Made by a program: the position numbers and the translations under genes. The notes below the pieces were generated by a model, which was not told where the DNA came from, searched no databases, and saw only the letters and a program-made list of their open reading frames with translations. 64,000 nt of DNA from positions 266,816 through 330,815 of the forward strand of contig JAGBEJ010000002.1 in assembly GCA_017937025.1 (NCBI GenBank), given 5' to 3'. Positions within the stretch are counted from its first letter, which is position 1; each line of letters starts with the position of its first letter. Origin of the DNA: Paludibacteraceae bacterium. GTDB taxonomy: Bacteria; Bacteroidota; Bacteroidia; Bacteroidales; Paludibacteraceae. Below are positions 26,851 through 34,616 of the stretch, piece after piece.

Positions 26851-27630
26851 TCACTTGTTGTCGAGTTCCGGAGGAAATATCTCGTCCATAGTCAAGCCTG
26901 TGAGACTCGTCATTTTCTTGAAGAAATAAAGCACGATAGCGATGATGCACACAGCGAACGGCAGCACACAATAAGGGTACTTCAGATACATGAGCTCGGC
27001 TATCTGCTCGTTAGTCGGCATAGGGTCAACGAGCACGATGACGGCAAGTATGTAGTGCGTGATTGCGGAAAAGACGAACGACAGGAAGAAAAGCCATGTC
27101 GTGACCTTGAACAAGTTCTTGAAGCGTTCTTCGTTGCCGTTGTTGTCCAACGCCGCCGACACTTTGTAAACGTCCATCAGACTGTCGTTGCACACCATGC
27201 GCACCAGCAACGGCGGACGCATCTTCAGTGTGAGAAGTATAAGAAGTCCCAGCACAAACGGAATGGCGGCGTCCTTTACCGCAAGCCACTGCGATGACAG
27301 CTCGAAGAGCCCGACAACCCCCGTGAGAAGCACTCCGACGATGCCAGCCATAGCCACAACGCTCGTTCTCTTGTGAATAATCCAGTTGACTATGAAATAA
27401 CCCACAGGAAAAGAAAGCGACAACACAAGGGCATTGGCAGCCACCTGATTATGCGCCACACCAAGCTTGAACGGGAAAATGATGCCGTCGAAGTTGATGA
27501 CATCGCAGAACAGCGAGTATTTGGTAAGGAAAAATATAGGTATAATGAAGTTGAGAAGGAAACTCAATATCGGGTTCCCCTTCTCCTTGGATGCGTACGC
27601 ACGATTGGCGGCTCTAAGTTGTGCCTTCAT
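26851..27630 (-). CDS. Multi-pass membrane protein, VC0807-like (paralog B)
   Basis: 259 residues with about six membrane segments. PILSFLLNFIIPIFFLTKYS near the start and a central LTGVVGLFEL resemble the VC0807/intracellular-septation-A-like family, whose function is unclear. It ends with an acidic tail (TMDEIFPPELDNK). The gene lying 114 nt upstream is the same length and aligns throughout (shared segments: IIP or VVP near residue 30, LLTG(V/I)(V/I)G(L/V)FE, SLTGL or KLTGL near the end), so the two are tandem duplicates that have diverged strongly. Confidence 0.75.
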   Translation of the reverse strand: MKAQLRAANRAYASKEKGNPILSFLLNFIIPIFFLTKYSLFCDVINFDGIIFPFKLGVAHNQVAANALVLSLSFPVGYFIVNWIIHKRTSVVAMAGIVGVLLTGVVGLFELSSQWLAVKDAAIPFVLGLLILLTLKMRPPLLVRMVCNDSLMDVYKVSAALDNNGNEERFKNLFKVTTWLFFLSFVFSAITHYILAVIVLVDPMPTNEQIAELMYLKYPYCVLPFAVCIIAIVLYFFKKMTSLTGLTMDEIFPPELDNK

Positions 27631-27744
27631 TTACAAATATTTACCTATACTTTCCTTAATATAAAGAAAGTCAAATATAAATATTTTTTAGAAATCAGGT
27701 TAAAAAAATCAACAAAGAGGAACATTTTGGCAGATGAAAGTGAC

Positions 27745-28524
27745 TTATTCCGACTTGCAGTCTTTTTCACCAGCCTTTTCTTTGCTGTCAAGGTCTATGT
27801 TGAAAAGCTGCTCGAACTCAAGCCCGGTGAGCTTGGATAGGCGGTTGTAAACATAAAAAAGGGCGAAGACCAGCACTATGGTCGATGGCAAGGCGATGAC
27901 AGGATAAGACAGAGCCGTCATGCGCGCCATCTCCTCGGCGAACTCCGGAGTGCCGGAAGGGCTGTGTATGAGGTATTTGGCGAGACCGAAGTTCAACACT
28001 GTGGAAACGAGGAACGACGCCGCCACCATGTATGACGCGCGCACAAGCATGCGATCCACTTCCTTGGTGTTGTCCTTTTCGCTCAGGCGGCTGTTTATCA
28101 GCTCCATGTTCATCAGGTCCTCGTTGTAGAGCAACTTCTTGACAAGCGGATAAGGCGTCTTCATGGAAATGAGCACGGCGAGGCAGATAATCAGCGGCAC
28201 GCTCGCTTCCTTGTAGGCTATCAGCTCGCTCGGGAACTCGAACACGCCGATAATGCCGGTGAGCAGCACGCTGACAAAACCGAGTATGGAGATGAAGTTC
28301 GCCTTATGCTCCTTGCGCCAGTCCCAGATGAAATAAGCCAGCGGAAAGGCAAGCGCCACCACGAGTCCGAGCTTAGGGCCGAGGTAGTTGTCGTTGCTGA
28401 ACTTGGAGAGTATGACCACAGGAACGACGATGTTGAACAGAATGTTCACAAGCGGATTCTGCTTCTTTTTCTTCTTTTTGTCTGCGGCTGCGGCTGCGGC
28501 AGCCTGCTCGTTGGTGTTGCTCAT
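27745..28524 (-). CDS. Multi-pass membrane protein, VC0807-like (paralog A)
   Basis: 259 residues. The N-terminal 24 residues are low complexity (an Ala run, then a Lys run), then NPLVNILFNIVVPVVILSKF begins about six membrane segments. The C-terminus ends RLSKLTGLEFEQLFNIDL plus a charged tail. It is the tandem paralog of the next gene downstream. Its start lies 15 nt after the GSCFA gene, so the three are probably one operon. Transport substrate or partner unknown. Confidence 0.75.
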   Translation of the reverse strand: MSNTNEQAAAAAAADKKKKKKQNPLVNILFNIVVPVVILSKFSNDNYLGPKLGLVVALAFPLAYFIWDWRKEHKANFISILGFVSVLLTGIIGVFEFPSELIAYKEASVPLIICLAVLISMKTPYPLVKKLLYNEDLMNMELINSRLSEKDNTKEVDRMLVRASYMVAASFLVSTVLNFGLAKYLIHSPSGTPEFAEEMARMTALSYPVIALPSTIVLVFALFYVYNRLSKLTGLEFEQLFNIDLDSKEKAGEKDCKSE

Positions 28525-28539
28525 TATATTATCGTGTTT

Positions 28540-29529
28540 TTATTCTATGCGTTTATTCAAATCAGAAATGTCGCCGGAGAGGTCAACTTCCTTGTGCTGC
28601 GAGGCGAACGACTGGAACTTGCTCAGCAGCGACTTGAGGAAAGACTTGTAATTCTCGTCGGAAGTCAACGGACGATGCGAGAGCGAGCGTGTCAGCTTGC
28701 GCACATCGGCGGCAAGTGTGGCAGTCGGAGCCGTGAAGTAGCGTTCGCAGAAAGCCGAGAACACATAATCGACAGCCACAGGCGACGGATGCGCCATGTC
28801 GTCGGCGTAGAAGCGGTAGTCGCGCAGGTCATCGACGAGCAGTTCGTAGGCTGGAAAATAGTCGCAGCCGAAAGTCTCGCACAGCCTGTCGACAGCCAGA
28901 TGCAGCGTGGCTTTGGAGAGCGTGTTCTCGTGCGCGCCGTCCTTGAAGTGGCGCACAGGGCTGACCGTCAGGATTATCTTCATGTCCGAGTTCAACGCGC
29001 GCAACTCGCTTATCGCTCCGCCAAGCGCATCGACAGCCTCGTCAACCGATATTCTGCGGCGGCGGAACAAGTCGGGGCTCTGCTTATGGCAATTAGCCAC
29101 TACCCTGCCCGTCTCCTTCAGTTCATACACCCACGCCGTGCCCAAGGTTACGACGAGCGTCGTCACCTTCGACAAATCCACAGCATCAATAGACGAGTTG
29201 ATGGCGTCAAGGCATTCCTGCTGCTCGGCACGCGAGAAGCGCGAGTGATGCATCCAGCTGTGGTAAAGGTTCTCGCTATAAAAAAGGTCGGCCCCCGCAA
29301 ACCTCTGCCCTGTGGCGAGGATATGGAGAGCCGACGATATAGACAACGGATTATATAATATGCCGAACGGATTGACCGTCACGTGCAAACGGGACTGCGA
29401 GAGGCGCTCAGCCACATTCTCGGCGAAGCACGAACCGATGGAAAGGATATTGTCCTGATATCCGATGCTGAAGTCCGACTTGCCTACCGGAAATGTGAGG
29501 CGGAACTGCGAGTCTGCGTTTGTAGCCAT
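28540..29529 (-). CDS. GSCFA-domain protein
   Basis: 329 residues, cytoplasmic by sequence. The diagnostic GSCFA motif appears as ILSIGSCFAENVAERL near residue 32, followed by FGILYNPLSI and, further on, DDMAHPSPVAVDYVFSAF. GSCFA proteins resemble SGNH/GDSL hydrolases (Ser in GSCF, His in HPS), and the family is widespread in Bacteroidota without a proven substrate. It heads the operon containing the two VC0807-like genes, with a TACCTTTG box 44 nt upstream. Confidence 0.88.
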   Translation of the reverse strand: MATNADSQFRLTFPVGKSDFSIGYQDNILSIGSCFAENVAERLSQSRLHVTVNPFGILYNPLSISSALHILATGQRFAGADLFYSENLYHSWMHHSRFSRAEQQECLDAINSSIDAVDLSKVTTLVVTLGTAWVYELKETGRVVANCHKQSPDLFRRRRISVDEAVDALGGAISELRALNSDMKIILTVSPVRHFKDGAHENTLSKATLHLAVDRLCETFGCDYFPAYELLVDDLRDYRFYADDMAHPSPVAVDYVFSAFCERYFTAPTATLAADVRKLTRSLSHRPLTSDENYKSFLKSLLSKFQSFASQHKEVDLSGDISDLNKRIE

Positions 29530-29572
29530 TATATAAACTTCTTGCTTAGTTTTAAATCACCGCAAAGGTAAT

Positions 29573-29580
29573 AAAAGAAA
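29573..29580 (-). promoter_or_regulatory. -7 box (TACCTTTG) for the GSCFA gene
   Basis: Minus-strand TACCTTTG, 43 nt upstream of the GSCFA ATG and 12 nt beyond the stop of the DUF4625 gene. It separates the metal-uptake-type operon from the GSCFA operon. Confidence 0.6.
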
Positions 29581-29592
29581 GCAAAAAGCGCA

Positions 29593-30072
29593 TTACTCAA
29601 GAATCTTGACCGAGAACGCCTTGTAGAACTGCCACCCGGCAGCATCGGTGACACGCACGACGAAATGATAGTCGCCGGTGTCGATGTCATCGGGTATCGG
29701 TATGTCAACATAAGCGTCATAGGCCGCCGAGTTCGCCGGTATGGAGAACGACTCGTTGTAAACCCACACTTTCGACGTGGCAGACTTCACTGGGTCGAGC
29801 TCGCAGTCGGTGGCGGAAGTGCCGTGGCTGTGATGCTCGAAGTTGTTGTGCACCTCGATGTTGAAGTTGCCAAGCTCGACATTGTCGGTGAACAAGGCGT
29901 GGAAATGTATCGTCTCGCCACGGTAGAAGCGGTCGCACTCCACTGGCGACGCCGTCGTCAGCGTGTCGGAGATGACCGGGTAAGCGATGTCCTTGCTGTC
30001 CGAGTCGCCGCACGAGGCAAGCGACACAAACATCAGCGACAAGACAAAAACACAAAAATGTCTGATTCTCAT
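29593..30072 (-). CDS. DUF4625 lipoprotein
   Basis: 159 residues with a lipoprotein signal (LSLMFVSLASC, Cys near residue 21). The mature part is a beta sandwich with FYRGETIHFHALFTDNVELG and a His-rich stretch NNFEHHSHG, then FSIPANSAAYDAYVDIPIPDD and DYHFVVRVTDAAGWQ; these are DUF4625 features. DUF4625 lipoproteins are commonly encoded beside TonB receptors, as here (last gene of the operon, 19 nt after a sister lipoprotein). The His cluster suggests metal binding, but this is not demonstrated. Confidence 0.85.
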   Translation of the reverse strand: MRIRHFCVFVLSLMFVSLASCGDSDSKDIAYPVISDTLTTASPVECDRFYRGETIHFHALFTDNVELGNFNIEVHNNFEHHSHGTSATDCELDPVKSATSKVWVYNESFSIPANSAAYDAYVDIPIPDDIDTGDYHFVVRVTDAAGWQFYKAFSVKILE

Positions 30073-30091
30073 ATTTATAAGTTTTTACGGG

Positions 30092-30511
30092 TTATTCCTC
30101 CTCAAGTCCGAGCTCACTTTCGACAGTGGTTTTCTGTCCGTGCTTGTCGGTCACAGTGAGGCTAAGTTTATAATCCGCCACAGTTGCGACATCGGCTATG
30201 ACGACGTTGCGGACATGGAAGTGAACTCCCTCTGTGGCTCTCACGCCAGCGTAAGTTTCGCTGTCCGAGTAGGAGTCGCCCACCTGGTTGCCGTCCTTGT
30301 CCAGCACAACGGCGCTGACAGACGCGATAAGTCCGTCGGCGTTGATCGTAGCCTGCACACAGACCTCGTTCTCAGCAGCCTCGTAGTTGGCTTCTGTCAG
30401 TGTCACCACTGGAGCCGCAGTCTTGTCATCATCATCGTTGCAAGCTGTCATTACAAATGAAAAAGAAATCGAAAGAAATGCTATTAATGCTGATTTGATG
30501 TTTGTTTTCAT
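30092..30511 (-). CDS. DUF4625-like lipoprotein
   Basis: 139 residues with a lipobox (FVMTAC, Cys near 24) followed by an Asp run. Beta-sandwich pattern as in the neighbouring DUF4625 protein: VVTLTEANYEAAENEVCVQA, VHFHVRNVVIAD and YKLSLTVTDKHGQ. It lacks the HHSH cluster of its neighbour. Encoded 37 nt after the TonB receptor. Probably a surface or periplasmic accessory protein of that receptor. Confidence 0.75.
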   Translation of the reverse strand: MKTNIKSALIAFLSISFSFVMTACNDDDDKTAAPVVTLTEANYEAAENEVCVQATINADGLIASVSAVVLDKDGNQVGDSYSDSETYAGVRATEGVHFHVRNVVIADVATVADYKLSLTVTDKHGQKTTVESELGLEEE

Positions 30512-30548
30512 TGTTTTAATAAATTATGAGCATTGCTCTGTTTAACGT

Positions 30549-32717
30549 TTAAAACTCGAAGGATAGCATCGCCTGCACGTTTATGCCAGGCTCCGGCACA
30601 CCTATGAGCCGGTAATAGCTCGTGTGGTCGTAATATCGGCGGTTGAGCAGATTCTCGGCGCGCAGATTGGCGGAAAGCACGTAATCCTTGATGCGGAAAG
30701 CCTTGCCAGCCGAAGCGTTGAGCGTCCAGTAACCATCGGTAGGCAGTTCCGGCGGCACAATCTCGTCCTGGTCGCCCACGATGCGGACATTCACCGCCAC
30801 GAAGCCGTCCATTCTCCTGCCGAACTTGTACTTGCACTCTGCCTCAGCCGACCACGGAGTGGAGAACGGCAGCGTGTAGCCCTTCTTGCTGCCCGACAGC
30901 TGACGAGCGTACAAGTATTCTCCCTTAACCGAAGCCTCAAGGAAACGGCAGAACGAATACGCGACCTGCGCCTCCGCTCCCCACCGCCACACACGAGCCT
31001 GGGTGTAATTATAAAGCTGCATACCCTCGATGTAATCCGGTGTGGGATTGAGGTATATGTAGTTTGGAAAGTAGTTGACATAGGGGTCTATCTCCACTGT
31101 CAGATGCTTGTTCTGGAATATCACGCTTGCGTCCAGCTGATACGACACCTCCGGCGAAAGCGACGAATTGCCCTGCTCGTAGCGGAAAAGCTGGTAGCTA
31201 ATGCCGTTGCATCCGAGCTCCTTGGCAGTAGGCACGCGAAAACCCTTGCCTACATTCGCCTTGAGTATCCATCCGGCATTGTCATAGACCACGCCAGCCG
31301 ACCACGTCAATGCGTTGAACATGCCGTCCATCGCCTGGGAACGCTCCACGTAAAGCGAGTCCGGCGAGCCGCTGCCGACGGGCGACTTGTACCAGTCACG
31401 ATAGGAATGTATCGAAACGCGCGAAAGGTCGTAGCGCAAGCCGGCGTTAAGCGACAGATGCGGTGTCACGTCCATCTTGTCCGATGCGAACACGGCCGCC
31501 GACAACACCTCGAAGTCCGGAATGATGAATCCCCATCCACCTATGCGGTTGTGCTGGAACTCGCCCGACACACCAGCCTGCAACTCATTGGCGTGAGGCA
31601 GCCGCATGCGGAACATGGCGTTGAGCGATGCGTTGTTCTTGCGGAACTCACGCTCCGTAGTGCCCTGCGGCTTAGGCATATAGCCGTGCGACACTGCCTC
31701 GGAACACTCCCGGCGGAAATCGTTCTGCCACGCCGCATCAACGCTTAATGACGAGCCGCCGGACGCAAACCTGTAGTCCGTGTGGCTGAGCAGCGTCAGG
31801 TGGTTCACTGTCTGGCACGGCAGGTCGATGTCGCGCGAATGCGAGTCGTAGTCGATGGACGAGAGGCGCACCTCCAGCCCATGGGCATTGGCGAAGAATC
31901 CGCTCCGCGAGTAGGAGTCGGAAATCTTGACATCGCTGCGCAGCCGGCGCGAGATGTAGCCGAGACGCAGATGCGCCGAAGCCTCGTTGCCGGCGGTATT
32001 GCGCAGTCGGCCGTTCTTCAGGCGGATGTTGTATGAGTTGTATGTTATGCTGTCGGCCGGCACACGATAGTCGGCATACGACACGGCTGTCAGTCCGCCC
32101 TTGTAGAAGAACCTGCCGTATCTGCCGCCAACTCTGCCCGACAGCCCGACGGCGTCGCTGTTGCTGCGGTAGAAGACCGAGACTTTGCCCTCGAGCGTGT
32201 CCACCGGCAAAGAGTTGGTGTAAAGCCTGAGCAATCCGCCCACGGCGTCTGAGCCGGCTATGAGCGCCGACGGTCCTTTCAGCACCTCCGCCCTGTCCAC
32301 CGAGAACTGGTCGATGTCCAGTCCGTGGTCGTCGGCCCACTGTTGTCCGTCGTGCTTCACGCCGTCCACCGTCACCACCACACGGTTGAGCCCCAGCCCT
32401 CGGACTATCGGCTTGGACTGCGATGAGCCTATGGTGCTTGCCTTCACCCCAGGCACAGCCTGAAGCGTCTGCATGAGCGACGACGACAGATTGTCGGTTA
32501 TGAAACCCTGCCCTATCTGCGTGCCAGTCTGCGAGAAGTCCTTCTGATACTCCACCGACGACTGCCCGTACACGAAGATGTCGTCGAGCATGACGTTCCT
32601 CAACGCCGAGTCCGGCAAAGCGCTCTGCGCACAGCACAGCGACGGCATAGCCAACACAACGGCATAACAACAAGACACGGCAAGCCAACGGCAAGCCATG
32701 CGTATTTTGTAATACAT
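30549..32717 (-). CDS. TonB-dependent receptor, probably for metal or metal chelate
   Basis: 722 residues. Signal peptide, then plug domain: QAVPGVKASTIGSSQSKPIV, VVVTVDGVKHDGQQWADDHG and VDRAEVLKGPSALIAGSDAV. The DGQQWADDHGLDID segment is typical of a Bacteroidota receptor group found with DUF4625 lipoproteins and similar to zinc/haem receptors. The chain ends in the beta-signal MLSFEF. It is flanked upstream (60 nt) by a small His/Cys-rich membrane protein and downstream by two DUF4625-type lipoproteins, so the operon looks like a metal-import unit. The metal is unknown. Confidence 0.9.
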   Translation of the reverse strand: MYYKIRMACRWLAVSCCYAVVLAMPSLCCAQSALPDSALRNVMLDDIFVYGQSSVEYQKDFSQTGTQIGQGFITDNLSSSLMQTLQAVPGVKASTIGSSQSKPIVRGLGLNRVVVTVDGVKHDGQQWADDHGLDIDQFSVDRAEVLKGPSALIAGSDAVGGLLRLYTNSLPVDTLEGKVSVFYRSNSDAVGLSGRVGGRYGRFFYKGGLTAVSYADYRVPADSITYNSYNIRLKNGRLRNTAGNEASAHLRLGYISRRLRSDVKISDSYSRSGFFANAHGLEVRLSSIDYDSHSRDIDLPCQTVNHLTLLSHTDYRFASGGSSLSVDAAWQNDFRRECSEAVSHGYMPKPQGTTEREFRKNNASLNAMFRMRLPHANELQAGVSGEFQHNRIGGWGFIIPDFEVLSAAVFASDKMDVTPHLSLNAGLRYDLSRVSIHSYRDWYKSPVGSGSPDSLYVERSQAMDGMFNALTWSAGVVYDNAGWILKANVGKGFRVPTAKELGCNGISYQLFRYEQGNSSLSPEVSYQLDASVIFQNKHLTVEIDPYVNYFPNYIYLNPTPDYIEGMQLYNYTQARVWRWGAEAQVAYSFCRFLEASVKGEYLYARQLSGSKKGYTLPFSTPWSAEAECKYKFGRRMDGFVAVNVRIVGDQDEIVPPELPTDGYWTLNASAGKAFRIKDYVLSANLRAENLLNRRYYDHTSYYRLIGVPEPGINVQAMLSFEF

Positions 32718-32777
32718 TTACCTGTGAATTAAGTTGTTACTACTTTCCTTGCCCGTATTATCAACGGACGCGATAAT

Positions 32778-33122
32778 TTACAAAGCAGCAACGGGAGGCG
32801 CGCGAGGCGATGCGGCAAAGTACGCCACGATGACGGCACGGTCCGCATGCAACGCAACATTAGAAACGAAAGGCAGAGCCAATGCCGAAAGCGACAAGAC
32901 CACCGACACACAGAAAGGCGTGTGCAGGAAGTGGCAGAACTCGCATTCGTGAGCCGAATCGGTCTGCTGGTCGATGTGCAGCGGGTGCGCTATATGGTGC
33001 TGGCACTCGTAGCACAGGACGCAGACTTCGGCGTGACGGTGAAACGACGCGATGGCGAGCGCAGGCAGGAATACCGCCAGCAGCAGTGCTGAAAAAATAT
33101 GTCGTCTTTGCTCAGCCTTCAT
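32778..33122 (-). CDS. Small His/Cys-rich membrane protein
   Basis: 114 residues from the ATG at 33122 (MKAEQRRHIFSALLLAVFLP); the longer in-frame start adds 24 residues upstream of the membrane segment. One N-terminal hydrophobic segment is followed by HRHAEVCVLCYECQHHIAHP and then HECEFCHFLHTPFC, with at least six Cys and eight His, and then a second hydrophobic segment. This resembles small putative metal-handling proteins encoded just before TonB receptors (DUF2946-like organisation). First gene of the four-gene operon; a TATCTTTG box lies 11 nt upstream at 33133-33140. Confidence 0.7.
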   Translation of the reverse strand: MKAEQRRHIFSALLLAVFLPALAIASFHRHAEVCVLCYECQHHIAHPLHIDQQTDSAHECEFCHFLHTPFCVSVVLSLSALALPFVSNVALHADRAVIVAYFAASPRAPPVAAL

Positions 33123-33132
33123 TTTAGAGGCG

Positions 33133-33140
33133 CAAAGATA
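33133..33140 (-). promoter_or_regulatory. -7 box (TATCTTTG) for the metal-uptake operon
   Basis: Minus-strand TATCTTTG just 10 nt upstream of the small His/Cys-rich gene; the transcript would be nearly leaderless. No Fur- or Zur-like palindrome was recognised around it. Confidence 0.5.
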
Positions 33141-33198
33141 GTACATTTCGCGGAAATTGGCATTAAATGACACGAACACACAAGTTAGTGCCACTTTT

Positions 33199-33232
33199 TT
33201 TGCTGCATAATAGATAAAGATTACTATCTTTG
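33199..33232 (+). promoter_or_regulatory. Promoter of the paaK-iorA-iorB operon
   Basis: TTTG (33199-33202), 22 nt, TATCTTTG (33225-33232), 51 nt before the ligase start. Spacing is slightly long for the Bacteroidota consensus. Confidence 0.6.
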
Positions 33233-33283
33233 GGGTTATTTTCCGAAAATCTATAAAACATTAAGATAACAGAACTTTAAATA

Positions 33284-34588
33284 ATGATCTGGAACAAAGA
33301 AGTGGAGTGCATGAGCCGTGAGCAAATGCGCGACCTGCAAAGCAAAAGACTAAGGGAGATCTCTAAATACGTGTATGAGAACACGCCTTTCTACAAGAGG
33401 AAATTCGACGAGCTGGGCATAACACCCGATGACATAAAGGACATCGACGACATCGTCAAGCTGCCTTTCACCAACAAGCTCGACCTCAGAGACAACTACC
33501 CTTTCGGACTCAGAGCCGTGCCAATGAGCGACATCGTCCGCATACACGCATCATCGGGAACAACAGGAAAGCCTGTCGTTGTGCTGTACACAAAGAAAGA
33601 CCTTGAGACATGGCAGGAGGCCATTTCCAGAGCATTCACAGCCTACGGAGCCACAAAGGAGGACATTTTCCAGGTTTCATACGGATACGGACTATTCACC
33701 GGCGGACTCGGAGCACACGACGGAGCGCAGCACATCGGCGCGAGCGTGATTCCTATGTCATCGGGCAACACAGAGAAGCAGGTGGCGCTGATGCACGACT
33801 TCGGCGCGACGACACTCTGCTGCACACCTTCATACGCGCTGTTCCTCGCCGAGACCATCGCCGAGAGCGGAATACCACGCGACGAGTTCAAACTCAGAAT
33901 CGGAGCGTTCGGCGCAGAGCCTTGGACAGAGGCCATCCGCCGAGACATCGAGAGCAAACTGAAAATCAAGGCATACGACATCTACGGACTGAGCGAAGTG
34001 GCTGGACCTGGTGTCGGCTACGAATGCGAGTGCCAGAACGGACCGCACCTCAACGAGGACTTCTACTACCCTGAAATCGTGGACCCAACCACAGGCAAGC
34101 AGCTGCCTGAAGGCACTGTGGGCGAACTCTGCTTCACACACCTGAACAAGGAAGGAATGCCACTGATGAGATACCGCACACACGACCTCACAGCGCTACA
34201 CTACGAGAAGTGCGCCTGCGGAAGAACACTCGTGAAGATGGACAGAATCATGGGAAGATGCGACGACATGCTCATAATCAGAGGCGTGAACGTGTTCCCA
34301 ACACAGATAGAGGACGTGATAATGCAGCTCAAGGAGTTCGAGCCACACTACATACTCGTAGTGGACAGAGTGAACAACACCGACACCAGCGAGCTGCACG
34401 TAGAGGTGAAGAAGGAATACTACTCTACCGACCCAGCTGCGCAGAAAGCCCTGATGCACAAGATAAAAGACAAGCTGAAGAGCGTCATCGGACTGGGATT
34501 CTACGTCGTTCTCGTAGAGCCTAAGGGCATCGAGCGCTCGACTGGCAAGGCCAAGAGAGTGATAGACAAGAGAAAACTCAAAGACTAA
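33284..34588 (+). CDS. Phenylacetate-CoA ligase-type adenylate-forming enzyme
   Basis: 434 residues, the normal length of the PaaK family. Motifs: HASSGTTGKPVVVLYT (AMP-binding P-loop), YGLSEVAGPGVGYEC (A5-type), MRYRTHDLTAL and IIRGVNVFPTQIEDVI near the end, with SGKAKRVIDKR-like Lys at the C-terminus. It would form aryl-CoA thioesters from arylacetates. It is encoded 28 nt upstream of iorA; indolepyruvate oxidoreductase makes arylacetyl-CoA from aromatic 2-oxoacids, so the ligase may run in the salvage or ATP-yielding direction with the same acyl-CoA pool. Confidence 0.92.
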   Translation: MIWNKEVECMSREQMRDLQSKRLREISKYVYENTPFYKRKFDELGITPDDIKDIDDIVKLPFTNKLDLRDNYPFGLRAVPMSDIVRIHASSGTTGKPVVVLYTKKDLETWQEAISRAFTAYGATKEDIFQVSYGYGLFTGGLGAHDGAQHIGASVIPMSSGNTEKQVALMHDFGATTLCCTPSYALFLAETIAESGIPRDEFKLRIGAFGAEPWTEAIRRDIESKLKIKAYDIYGLSEVAGPGVGYECECQNGPHLNEDFYYPEIVDPTTGKQLPEGTVGELCFTHLNKEGMPLMRYRTHDLTALHYEKCACGRTLVKMDRIMGRCDDMLIIRGVNVFPTQIEDVIMQLKEFEPHYILVVDRVNNTDTSELHVEVKKEYYSTDPAAQKALMHKIKDKLKSVIGLGFYVVLVEPKGIERSTGKAKRVIDKRKLKD

Positions 34589-34616
34589 CCATAAAGCATA
34601 CACTATATTTAAGGAC

